A model generated the notes under the pieces. The model worked only from the letters and a program-made list of their open reading frames with translations, did no database searches and was not told where the DNA came from. From the NCBI GenBank assembly GCA_028583405.1, contig CM053243.1, positions 22,160,867-22,224,866 on the forward strand: 64,000 bases of DNA, in the 5' to 3' direction. Position 1 is the stretch's first letter, and each line of letters opens with the position of its first letter. Below, in pieces: positions 14,501 through 26,800 of this stretch. Made by a program: the position numbers and the translations under genes. The stretch is from Pogonophryne albipinna. Lineage: Eukaryota > Chordata > Actinopteri > Perciformes > Artedidraconidae.

Positions 14501-17500
14501 GACCACTGAAGAGACCAGCTACCTACTGGGAATCTGGTCTTCCGAAGAGGTACAGAGGAAGCTGGAGCACAATCGGCCATTGTTGTTGTTGTCGGTGTCA
14601 GCTGTGAGGGGTTTCCGCGCGGTTTGGCTTTATGAAGCAGGCACGCAAACGGTTACGTCATGACGCAAACGATGACGCAATGACGCAGCACCAGTCGGAC
14701 TCTGGGCGGTGTGAAAAGAGCCTCCGCTAAACCGAAGAACCGGTTCTGAACCTGAAAAGCTCTAGCACGGAGCTTGACCCGGAGTTGCGTTGGTGTGAAT
14801 GAGGTATAAGTGGTCCAGGAAAGCAGTATTCTAGCGATGTAGAATTGCACTTCCATAAAGTTTGTGGTCTTGTGAGGCACTGATTTAATACATAAAGGTG
14901 ATCAGTAGCTCATCTGGTAGAGTTGGCCTCACATGTACTAAGGCTGAGATTATACCACAGCCTCATTTACTCTAGGTCCATCTTTAATACTACCAATAAA
15001 GGCAAAAAGACAAAAAAAGGATGGTAAAAATCAAAGCCACAAAAGACAAAATATCCATTATTTCCTTCCCTTTTTAGACCCCTGGAAAAACTCCCAATGT
15101 ATCCCTTAAAGGTCACCTATTATGCAAAATCCTCTTTTATACACTTATACATTTGTCCCCTCTGTGTAAAGAGATTCTGAACGTTTCACTCACTTTTTGT
15201 CCTGATCCATTTATATAAAAACCTGTCTGAAAATGAGCTGATCAGATTTAGGCCACTTTATGATGTCATAACGATTTTTTGGCTTGTGTAACCATTAGCC
15301 AATCACCAACCAAGGTAACCCCCCCCCACCTTATCACCTGAATCTCCTCCTAGAGCAACATTGTGTTCTTTTTAACCAAATATCTCTCAGAGGGGCGTTG
15401 GGAGTGGCTCCTTATTTTCTTCTGAAGTAACAAACAGAGAATCAGCACTTTTGGAACAGGGCTGAAACAGAGGGGATTATGGGATGCTACAATGCATGAT
15501 CTGTTTGGTATTTCAAGCCAAACTCTTCAGAGACATGTTTTGTATATATCTGAGACCTGGAATATATTGATGAAAAACAGTATAATAGGGGACCTTTAAA
15601 TGCAGCTCAGTGGCATCTGGGGTGCAATTGTCTACCTGGTTACAGTATGTGTCTTTGCATCTACTCTCATGTGTGTACATGTGTTTTTGCTACAGTGAGA
15701 CCTTCTCCTTCATGTTGACGGGAGAGGACGGCAGCAGGAGGTTCGGGTACTGCAGACGCCTTCTGGTAAGCCACAGTTCATATCCTCCTCCCCTGCTCCC
15801 TGTTCACACCCTGCTGAGCCCTGTGTGTAGTGACAAATCTTTTTTTGTGAGAACATGTGACAAGCTTTTCCTTTGGGGCCGTTGATGTGTTACATGACAA
15901 TCCACTGGGGCAGCAGGAAACAGAACATTTAAAGCAAAAAAAATAAAATAAAAATTGCGCCCATGATATAATTGGTTAAAAACATCAGTTACTTAAATGT
16001 AAAATATGTTATGACATGTGCATTTAATAATTTATATTATTACATCTGTATCTTAGAAATAAAATATAAAAATTACAGTCGCTGGGTACATTTTGAGTAG
16101 TGTTGAAGTACTTAGAAATATAAGAACTTGTGGTAAAAACATTACGATTGACTAATTGAATTTAATGAGAGTTTCTCAGGGAAGTCGAGACAAAGACAAC
16201 CCATGAAAAACTCAAACTTTGTCATTGTGGACGTTTCCTCCTCATAATGAGTCCGGAGAGCGCTTTGATGTTATTCGGTTGAGCTTTCTATTTAGCCTGC
16301 GGGTAGAGCATAACTGTGGGATTCTGTGAATGTGGTGGTGATTTTGTTTACAGTTTGGTATTTCTGAGTACGTTTACAATACGAGAGTGTGTATGTTTCA
16401 GTAGTTTACGGGGAGTGTCTTTACCGCTGTGTATGTGTATGTGCTGGATTAAAGCCAGACGTTTGTGAATTCTTTGATGTATCATATGTTTTTCTTCTTA
16501 AAAGATAACATTTTATTAGTTTTCACCAGCAGTGGAGTTAGAAAGTTATACATTAGAAAGAGAAACAAATATAAAATAGTGCCATCGATCCATTCTCGCC
16601 AGAGAAATCAGCCAATTGATCGCCAGCCTCACCCTTTACCCTTTCATTGACTTACACACACAAGACAAGCTTTTCTTATCTTGCATACAAAGACTTTTTT
16701 GATGAGTGTAGCCGTGTATAGTTACATCCACTATGACAACAAGTATACAGTGATACATGAAGTAAAATTACACTAAAACATAGCAGTATCGTGTAAGTGT
16801 TTTCAAACTCCTTCGTCTCTTGACCCGAGTTTTCGTCTTGATAGAAGCAGACTTTAATGAAGGTAGAGGAAGAGGTGAGCTGCTCTCCTCCAGTAACTGT
16901 GCTTCCTCCCGGCTGTGCGACCAGCCGTTGGCAGTAACTTAGCATTCCTGAGGACTTGAATCAAGCTCCACATAGTTGATTTAATCATCCATTTGGAAAA
17001 GCGGAGGAGAAACAAGAGGAGAAAATTGTATACCTAATATGGACAAGTGGATTGCTGGTTCTTGAGAGCTTGTGTTCATTTGTTTCTGTGTGTTTGAGTG
17101 TCTGTGCTCTGGAAGCACATAAGGGTCTATGAGTGTACAGAGGAAGGTAGATATGATCAGCATGAGCAGATAAACCACCTGTGTTTAGGAAGTTGGTATC
17201 CACATAAAAGACTTTCACCTCAGATCACCGCTTAGATTTAAAGACTTCAGCTTCACTATTTAAACAACTTACCTGTATCTACATTTGATACTATCATGGA
17301 CTTCAGGTCATAATTGTATTATCATGGTCTGTATTTATTTTAATATATGTGGTTCCACCCATTTAATACAAACACATGTATTTAAGCAAACTGTTACCTT
17401 TAAGTTCAGTTAACTCATGACACAAACACTTAATTCAGGCTGGAAAAGAAATGTATAATGTCTTCTATGGCTCTGAAGGAGCCTTCTAAAGCTTGAGAAG

Positions 17501-17794
17501 TAACCTTTAAAAGAGACTTTAAACTGTCTCTTCAGTCCCACAACTTTGTGGCAGTCCAATGCTACATTGCTTGTCAACTATTTTTGAGAATGACGGTACA
17601 TGTGTGTCTTCCTCAAATCCTTTAATATCAGTGTCTCTGTTGCCTTACAGCCGACTGGGAAAGGACCTCGACTTCCAGAGGTCTACTGTGTCATCAGCAG
17701 GCTGGGCTGCTTTGCCTTGTTCTCCACGGTGAGTCAAGCCTTAACACGCACGCACTTACGCACGCACTTACGCACTTACGCACGCACGCACTTA

Positions 17795-17851
<57 letters not shown>

Positions 17852-20800
17852 ACACTACAGTCAGTACAGTATGCTGGTTGTGTGTGGTATTGTAGCTGTG
17901 GTTATCGGTCTCACAGATGAAATTAATGACTTGCAGCAGGCTTTTTGCTGAATGCCCCTTCGTTGATAAAAACACTACTTTTCTTTCTTTTTTTCGTACT
18001 TATTTCCCAGAGTAATTGTTTCCTTTACTTCTTACTCAGTGGTGCTAACACAGAGCAGAGCTGTCACTCTGTTTGACTTTTCCAACCTTATTTTAATACT
18101 AATGAATTTAAAGTGAGTAAGTCCATTTAAAGTAAAGTAGTAAGTACATTTGGATTTTACTTAAAAGTAGTTGAAACTATGCTTTGTTTTCTTTGTTTAA
18201 TAGCAATAACTAGGAAGTAAATAAAGGCTATGCAAAAGCTTGGCAAAACATAATAAATCTGAAATATGTTTTAGGTATTTGAGTTAAAGCAGAATGACTG
18301 TGCCTTGTAGATTTTAGCAACGTATTAGTGTCATGTGATGTTTTAGGGCATTCACAGATGCAAGAGTGTAAGAGATCATCTCAAATGTCTCCACTTTGAG
18401 ATCAGTGCAGCTGCAAACCTGAGACGGAAATGAAAGGAATCTAAGTGCTTTCATGTTAAATGGGAAAGGAGGCCAGTATTAGATTTCCGAGGGAGTTGTG
18501 TGTGAGAGATAGAGAGATGGAAAGGACGAGAGAGGTGATATCATATGACCTTGAAAACAAGCAATTCTCTAATCAACTTTCCAGACAGCGGGAAGCTTGG
18601 ACTGATACAGCAAACTGGGTGGACATTTCCAATCTCACTGGCATGGAATTTCTTTTGTGTGCAATTTATCAAAAAGGAAAATGAATACAGAGTTCCAAAC
18701 AATTGCTACTCAAACACATAACAATATGTTTCCATCATGTGCTGCCTTGGTCAATAATCTTGATGACTCTGCACTTTTTCTTATTTTTGCTTGGCTATTC
18801 ATTCGACCTGGATAAAAGCCTTGGTACATTTCGACTTAACAGTTTGCCAGAAACTTTGTGTGTTGTTGAAACTGGTTGAAATATGTTATGGAAACTGTGC
18901 TTCCTTGTTCAGATCCTGGACGAGGTGGAGCGGCGGCGAGGCGTCTCAGCCGCCCTGGTCTACCCCTTCATGAGGAGTCTGATGGAGTCGCCCTTCCCTG
19001 CACCAGGGAAGATTATCAAAGTGAAGACCTTTCTGCCTGGTGCAGGAAATGAGGTCAGAGCTGCTACTTTCACTACTTAATTCCTTAGTGCAAATCATTT
19101 CCAGATACAGTTCCAGATACATTCTGCTAGCGGACAGTCCAGATCATTTCCAGACTGTCATATTGTGACCAATATTTCCTATATTTAACGTGGTCACTTA
19201 AGGTCATCGAGCTGAGGCGGCCTACTGACTCCAGGCTGGAGCATGTGGACTTTGACAGTCTGTTCAGTTGTCTCAGTGTGCGCCAGGTGATACGAGTCTT
19301 CGCCTCGCTGCTGCTGGAGAGACGAGTCATCTTTGTGGCTGATAAACTCAGGTAAGGCTCCGAGTTGGTCTTCCTCTTCAGTGAGAATATCCACTCTCAG
19401 ACATCCTCAAAAAAATGTAAAGCAATGTCTTTTACTTCCTTCTGAATCAATTGGTCTGTGACTATTGCTTTGTTTGAGAATATACTGTATATAACAAATA
19501 CAAACCTCTCCTGTTTGCAGGCATTTTTATATTTTCCAAAAACATTTGAACAGACTGCCAGCTTGTGGCCATTAAGACTGATCCTTGCTGATGATGACAG
19601 AAATGCATCAATCGATCTACACACACAGACACACAACAGAGACATTACACTGTGGGTTTGTCAGTAGGGGCTTAAAGGATACACCATATGTCAACATGTT
19701 TGATTATATTATATTCCTGTGTATCCGACACAGGTCAGTCATTCAGCTGTCAGTTTTAGAGTAAATTGGGTCACACCACTGAGTCACTGCCAGAGGAGAA
19801 GAGGGTGTGGCTGATAAGATGCAAAGAGTCCCTGAGGACTTGGTGTCCCAGTCTGTCCTCTTATTCCAGAGAAGAGAAGGGTACTTTTTGGAGTATTGGA
19901 GGCGAGGGTGGAGGAGATTGGAGTGGAGAAGTAATCTCTCCATGTATCAAAGCCCAGTTTAAACAAACATCAGTGGGGGCAGTGACTGTGAGGAGAAGGA
20001 ATGCACTTCCTGTGTGTGCGACTCTGCCCTCTGTGATCTGTGGATGGACTGTCACCGTTTGAATTATGATGCCACGTTCACTCCCTACGTATGAGCTACG
20101 GCACTCTCTGTGTCCCTCGAGAGAATCTGTCTAAATTGCTCATTACCAGAGGTGATAACATCAAGGAGTCATTGGGTGGGAATCAGGGGGTAACTCAATA
20201 TTATCATGATATATTGCCTAAGACAGTGATGGTATAACTATACGGCAAATCAGTGATTTTGTGTTACCTTTCATTTATCATACAATGCAATATATGTGAA
20301 CTATGAGAGACAATTATAGAGTATCTCTCTTACTGCATTAAGAAACTTTTCAATTGGAAACAAAGAGCATTAATTCATGATCTCCAGACGATGAACCCTA
20401 CTGGCTTTAGTGATCCCTTGACTCCTCTCTTCTTCACCATGAGGTAACAAATATAGGATATATTGTCACAGTCACAGTGGCACTCTCCAGGCAATAACTT
20501 TTAATCTAGCACTAGTCCACATGTCATCTTATAAAACATTAGCTGATGTTAGCATATCACATGGTTCACTAAGATGATGAACATGATAAACATTGGACTC
20601 GCTGACCATCAGCATGTTTGCATTGTCATTTTGAGATATTATTCAAATGAATACAACTGTAAACTTAACAAAGGTTAAAATAGCCTTAAAGTAAAACTTC
20701 AGATTAAGACAAATATTTTTGCCGCATACTTGCTGTATATACTGCTCAAACCGTGTGTGGGTGGGTTTGAATGTGCAGGCCTGCATGCATGCATACATGC

Positions 20801-23800
20801 AGAGCTCCTGTGTTATGGTTTCTTTTAAAAACAGTGACGGGGCCTCTCTGCAGCATTAATGACTTCTATGATAAAAGGGCTGCTCCCTCTGGGGCTCTGG
20901 TACATAATCCGTTCCCAAAATACCTCGCCAGCTGAACATGATGTATGTTTTTTAGTCTTGAAATGTATATCCAATGCAAGCAGGAAGTGAGAGGAAAAGC
21001 CATGTTAGGCATATTTTTCTCTGCAAGGACTATTAGTTCTTGTTTCTTTGGCATGTTACGATCACTTCATTCTTGTTACAATGAAACCTTTTGTTGTTTC
21101 ATCGAAGCGGTTGTTGACTCGGCATGAAAGTCTGCACATATGATTTCTTTTTAAAAGTGATCTCTCATCCTCTGCTGCCTGTAATGACAAGTCGGATGCC
21201 TAATCAGATAAATTCATCATCAGCTATGTCACTCTGTAATAGCCTAACTCGATTTACCGGCTGACGCTGCTGAGTTTTTTCAGTGCTGCATTATCATCTA
21301 AACTGCCTCTCTCAGTCCTCTGGCTAGATTTGAGGAAAGTAACCAAAAGTGTATGTGCATGCCTGGATTTATCTCTTGGCATAGCTGTGAAATACTTCTA
21401 CAGTAAGTAGTGTAACAGCAAATTAGATTTAAATGAGTTTCCCCGATTTGACTCCATTCTTAAGATGATGGAATCCCACCGTCGCAGTATTTTAATCAGA
21501 ATGTCCACATCCAAACTGAGCGTATACAATAATATTTGATTGCACATATCCTGTGACAGGAGGTAGATGTCACAAATTAATTAAGGTTGAAGAGAACAAG
21601 AGTGAGAAATTTAATGAAAGATGAGAAGTCTATGTTTAAGGACAAGAGAGGGGAAGATTAAAAAGGGAGGTGCAGAAGACTGCTTGGCTCGCTGGTTAAG
21701 GTTGGTCCCAAACAGCTCAAAACTTGCAATTCTATTCTATTTAATCTTCATTTAATCATATCTATTTATTGAGATTAAAGTAACAAAGACACTATAACAA
21801 GGAATTAAAACACTAACAAGAATCACGTAGAAGCACCAGATAAAAAAACGGTTAACTTTTCACAGTGGAATGCAAGACTCTTGTTTGATTGGTTGAAAGG
21901 AAATGATGTAAAGTATAATGTGAAGTATCCGTTTTTTAAGTTTGTGGTGTATTTTTTATATTCTTGGAATAATACAGCAGCCTGGAAATGAGTTGGAAGT
22001 CAGTAGGCCACACACATTTTGCAGCTGCATTATTATGATCAATGATGTCTGCAATCATCAGACAGGTGAAACTATTGCACCGATGCTGGCATTCTGCTAA
22101 TCACCAAGCATGGAAGCATACTCATTTCATGTAGCCCTCAGTTATTCTCAAACACTTTCTCTAACACGCTCAGCAGAGCTGGCACAAATCCAAAACCGCT
22201 TTTAACAACTTAACCGGTTTCCCATGTGGTATTTAACTCGGAGTGAAATCCACACACTGCAATGCAAACATGTGAGATGTTTCTGTTTTTTAAAGATTTC
22301 AGAAAGACTTTACCGGAGCCTGACCAGCTGATTTTTACATCAGTGTCGTTCTTGTGAATGTTTACACCCACGCGTAGACCCTCGCATATGCAAACACCTG
22401 CACACATTTATCTGCGCTCTCTAGACAGCGCTGATGAAACTCAGACGTTTCTGTGGTTAGAATAAGAGCATGTATAGAGTTTCCCATCAGGAGGTCATTT
22501 CTCATTGTAAAAAGGAATTTGCCGTTGCCTTCTGTGGAGACGCAGAACCGAGACTAAGACACGGAAAGACAGGAAGTGAGGGGAAATCATTTGGGGACTA
22601 AGGGATTAGAGAACATTCTGCTAGCGGATAAAAATACACCCTGTGCAGCTTGTCATAATCTTATAGGTCTATATGCACTCTGCTTAACCTGTATATGTAA
22701 GTTGTAAGTGTTATTTTGGGCTTGAGAAGAGATTTAACATTGAAGAATGGGTTTCAGGGCTTTGCAGAACAGCTGGTGTCTGACAGCTGAGGTTCAGTAT
22801 GGTCTTCTTTGTCCTCTCTCTGTGGAGTCAGTCGTACCATGCCAGCACTGGGAGACACGGTGCATCGCTTTAGTAGCGGTTTGAAGCTTGTGGCTATGCA
22901 GAGTTCTGTCTCCCTCTCTCTGTGTTGGACACTGAAATGTTCCCTCCTCCTCTGGGCTTCACAGTCTAAGCCTCTGGATCCCATGTTTCTTGGAGTATGT
23001 GCCAGTTCAAACTCTCACACACTAAACCAGGCCTGGCAGACCTACGAGAGCTAATATGTCAGGATTAGCTCCCAACCTCAACACACACAAGCTCTGCAAA
23101 GACCTCTGGAACATGTCCATCTCTTTTCCTGAGAGTTGACTCATAACTTTATATGAATTTTTTAGTGTGTAATCAAATAGAAATCCATCAAAAATAATAT
23201 TTAAATCTTAGTTTTTGCTTGCCTTGTGTACTTTCCACAAGTAATATATTGGACTTATATATGGCAAACGTTGTATCTGTGTCCTGAAAAGTGATTAAAA
23301 TGCCATGCAAGGAAAACACAAAATTCGTCCTTGTGTGTATTTGTTGCCATCACAATAACCACAGAGTGTTAATCAATGCTTGGAGCTTTGTGGGGTTTTA
23401 CTAAAAGCAAACAACTGCAGGCTAGCTTGCTAACATGATGATTCTCTTTGCCACTTGCCAAATGTAGATGCACACAAAGTACAGCTGATGGGAAAGTCAT
23501 TAGTGTTGCAGGCATTTAGCATTGAACAAAATGTTATGGGAATCCATCCAGTAGTTGCTAAAATATTACCATTGTGGAACAAAGAAGTGGACTGACAGAC
23601 TAACATTTCCTTCCCTATACAAGCAGGTTGAAACCTCTGTGATCATCTACATATACAACCCCCAAAACCATTAGGCATTATCAAATAAGAAGAGAAAAAT
23701 GTTTTGTCTGCTGACTCTTTCTAATTAAAATCATTCATTCCGGATATTTTTGTTACTTTTATATTATTCTCACCTGTTGGTGGACCAGAGAACATTTTCA

Positions 23801-26800
23801 CTGTTTTTTGTGTGGTCTGATAGTCTGAAGTTTCGGTCTGTTTGTAACAGGAATGTCCCTCTTTCTTTCCAGAGTTGAGTGGCAATCTCTAGTCGCGCAG
23901 AGTGTTTTCATTGCAAGTTCATCCTCTCCCAAGAGTGTGTGGTTGGGGTACGAGTGTAATAGATCCTTTTGGTATCAGTGGTGTGTGAGGCCGCGTGTAG
24001 CCTGTGGCGAAGGTTTTCTGAGATCTGTGCCCCATCATTCCCTGTTGGAACTCGTCAAACCCAGGAGACGGGGTCTGTTAGGAATTATCGAGCCCTCCTC
24101 AGGCAAATGGAAATCAGTCCGGCCAAAGAAAAGCTGCAAGTGCTTCACGGTATGAGTGATCTGGAAAAGGCCTTAAAAATACTGAGCACTGTGGTTATTG
24201 TAGCCTTCGGGTTTTCACTGGTGTAATTCCATTTAACCTTGTCAAGAAAACACATTTTGGACTTGGCAATTTGACTAATGGGAAGTCAAGATTTAAAAAA
24301 GCAGTGGCAAACATGTAGCCTGAATTAATTGAATAGTTTATCGAAGTGTTGTCATTTTATCTCCGCACATTGAATCAGGCTGTTGACTGTAATGTTCTCT
24401 GTAAGCTGAAACTCAGTGTGAAAAAGGACACATGGAAGGGAGCAATGTCTGTTTACTGGGATGTTCTGTCTGCTGTTGATGACAGCGACCACGGAAAAAC
24501 ATTCCTCATTAAAAGTGTATATATCTCCAGTGGGGTGCGTTTGCATACCATGTTTGATCCCTGCTCAAGTTGTTGATCCATACTGATTTAGAGCTTCGCT
24601 GTGTGTGTTTGTGTGCGTGATCAGACCCACGGTTTATTTTCACTCCCTTTGTGTACATGGACTGGACATTATGTAGAGGACAGAGGGGAGGAGGGTCAGC
24701 CACTGTCAACAAGCGGCGGATCGTGAGAAAGACGGGCTGCTATTTGTGATCTCCATTTTATACCACAGCTGTCGGAGTTAGACCCAATTGGTGCGTTTTT
24801 GGTATTCCGCCAACAAGCTTCCAGCTTAACTATAGCAACATGTCAAAGTCACGCCAGCCCTGCAGACAGAGTATAGTCATGTCACAATAATGCTTTTTAT
24901 TGGTCTCATCCTTCTTCAGTGTGGTTTGTAGTGGATGGTGTAAAACTCCAAGTAGGAGAAATGCAATATTTATCCAGAAGCTGTTGAAACGTGAAGTCTT
25001 AAAATGATTTTTTTGTCTGAAAAATTGTCTGTTGGATCTTACTGTCCCTCAGATGAGCTGAAGGAAGAACAAAGTGTCAAAGTACATCAAATGCGCTGTT
25101 TTCACATTTAAAGTAACAAGGAAAATATAATCAAGTGTCCATTTAACTTGGGTAGAGAGATTGGTGTTGGAAATAGACTGTTTTTGCTCTGTCAGTTCAA
25201 TGATTGGACCGTTTTAAGGGAAAACTATTTGTTTTCAAGTTCATGACTGCAGGAGAAGGTATTTTTTGGAAAATGTTGTGACCATATAAACTACCACTCC
25301 CCTTTCAGTGTGGAACAAACGTTTTTTCATTATCTAGTGAAACATCCGGCTGTTTTGACCCTGTTCAGTTTGATTTGGTGTGGCCTCTGCAGGGCGTTGT
25401 TGTTGTACGAGTGTGAAAATGATTGATGGTGTATGACTTTTTCTTTTTTTTGTCTCCTATCATCAGTACTCTGTCCAGCTGCATGCATGCAGTGGTGGCG
25501 CTGCTCTACCCCTTCTCCTGGCAACACACCTTCATCCCTGTGCTGCCGGGGTCCATGTTGGATATTGTGTGCTGTCCCACTCCCTTCCTGGTGGGGCTGC
25601 TGTCCAGCTCTTTGCCCAAGCTAAAGGACTTGCCTGTGGAGGAAGTGAGTTCAAAATATCTGCACTTTCTCTGGATGTCTACCTCTGCTCTGTCCCTGGG
25701 TGTTTCTCAATGTCGAGGAAGGCTGCTCCAGAGCCACTATTTCAAGCATACTACGTCATCGAGTGCCGCCGAAGGCCTGCTCCAATGTCCAGCATACTTG
25801 GAATTCTACCGAGGCCGGCGTATGACGCACACCTGCACATCTGTTAGCCTGTTCCACAATTCTTCGTTTTCCGAGGCTAGGAAGGATTCTTGCCTCGCTT
25901 CTGAAGCAAGTGACTCGAAAGACATGTGCTACCAAGCAAGCGTCCTCGACAATGAGAAACACCCCCTGATTGTTCTGCCTCTATCTGTCACGATCTGTCT
26001 GTGTTGTGTTTTGTCTTGTCTTTTTCTGTCTTTGGTTTCCTGTTTTATTTTGAAAAGTGTTCACCTCCTGTTTTGCCTGTTGGTTTCTGTCTGTTTTCCC
26101 TCCCTGATTACCCAATTGTGTTCACCTGGTGCCCCTGTGTTTTCTCCTCCCTCCTCACCTGTCTCTTGTTTGTTTGATTAGTCATGTGTGCATTTAGGTT
26201 CTGTGTTTTCTGTTAGTCTTTGTTAGTTCCTTGTTGTTGTTGGACTGTGTTCACTGGGAAGAGTTATGTCCTTAAACCTTGAAATAAAGGTATTTTCTGT
26301 TAATCTGCATTTGGGTCCTGCTTGCCTCTCTCAACCTTGACACTATCTCTGTTCTGTCATCCCTGATTGAAGTCTGTTTCCTGGACTATTGGATATTAGT
26401 GTCATTTCAACAATACAGATTAATAGGATTTCCATTTTTAATTAGTGGGCTGTTTTCTCTTCCTCTGCCTCTTGTCTTTTTATATTAATCAACCATCCAT
26501 GTCACTATTAACTAAAATAAAGAATTCAAAGTCAAGGTTTATTCTTGGACTCTACCTTTTGAATGAGATGTGAATTCATTCTTTGTTTTGGGTCAGTGGC
26601 GGTCATGGAACAACAATACATTTCAAAATGGGTTTTGGGAACTTGTAAGCAACATTTTCAATGATTTGATTTTTAACAGAAAGACCAATCAATGATTTGA
26701 TAAATCAATAAAATAGCAATTACAATTGTACGTTTGTATTTCTCTATCCATCTATATTGTAGATAAATCAAGTTTTTTTTTATTATTTTTGAAAAATTAT

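Noticed and set aside
23853..24226. Two overlapping frames of 85 to 100 codons in the long dennd2b intron
   Set aside because: No protein-family motif, no splice context, and they overlap each other in different frames.
25423..26181. 252-codon plus-strand frame
   Set aside because: Only the part 25467-25644 is a dennd2b exon; the rest reads through a splice donor into a MITE and a solo LTR.
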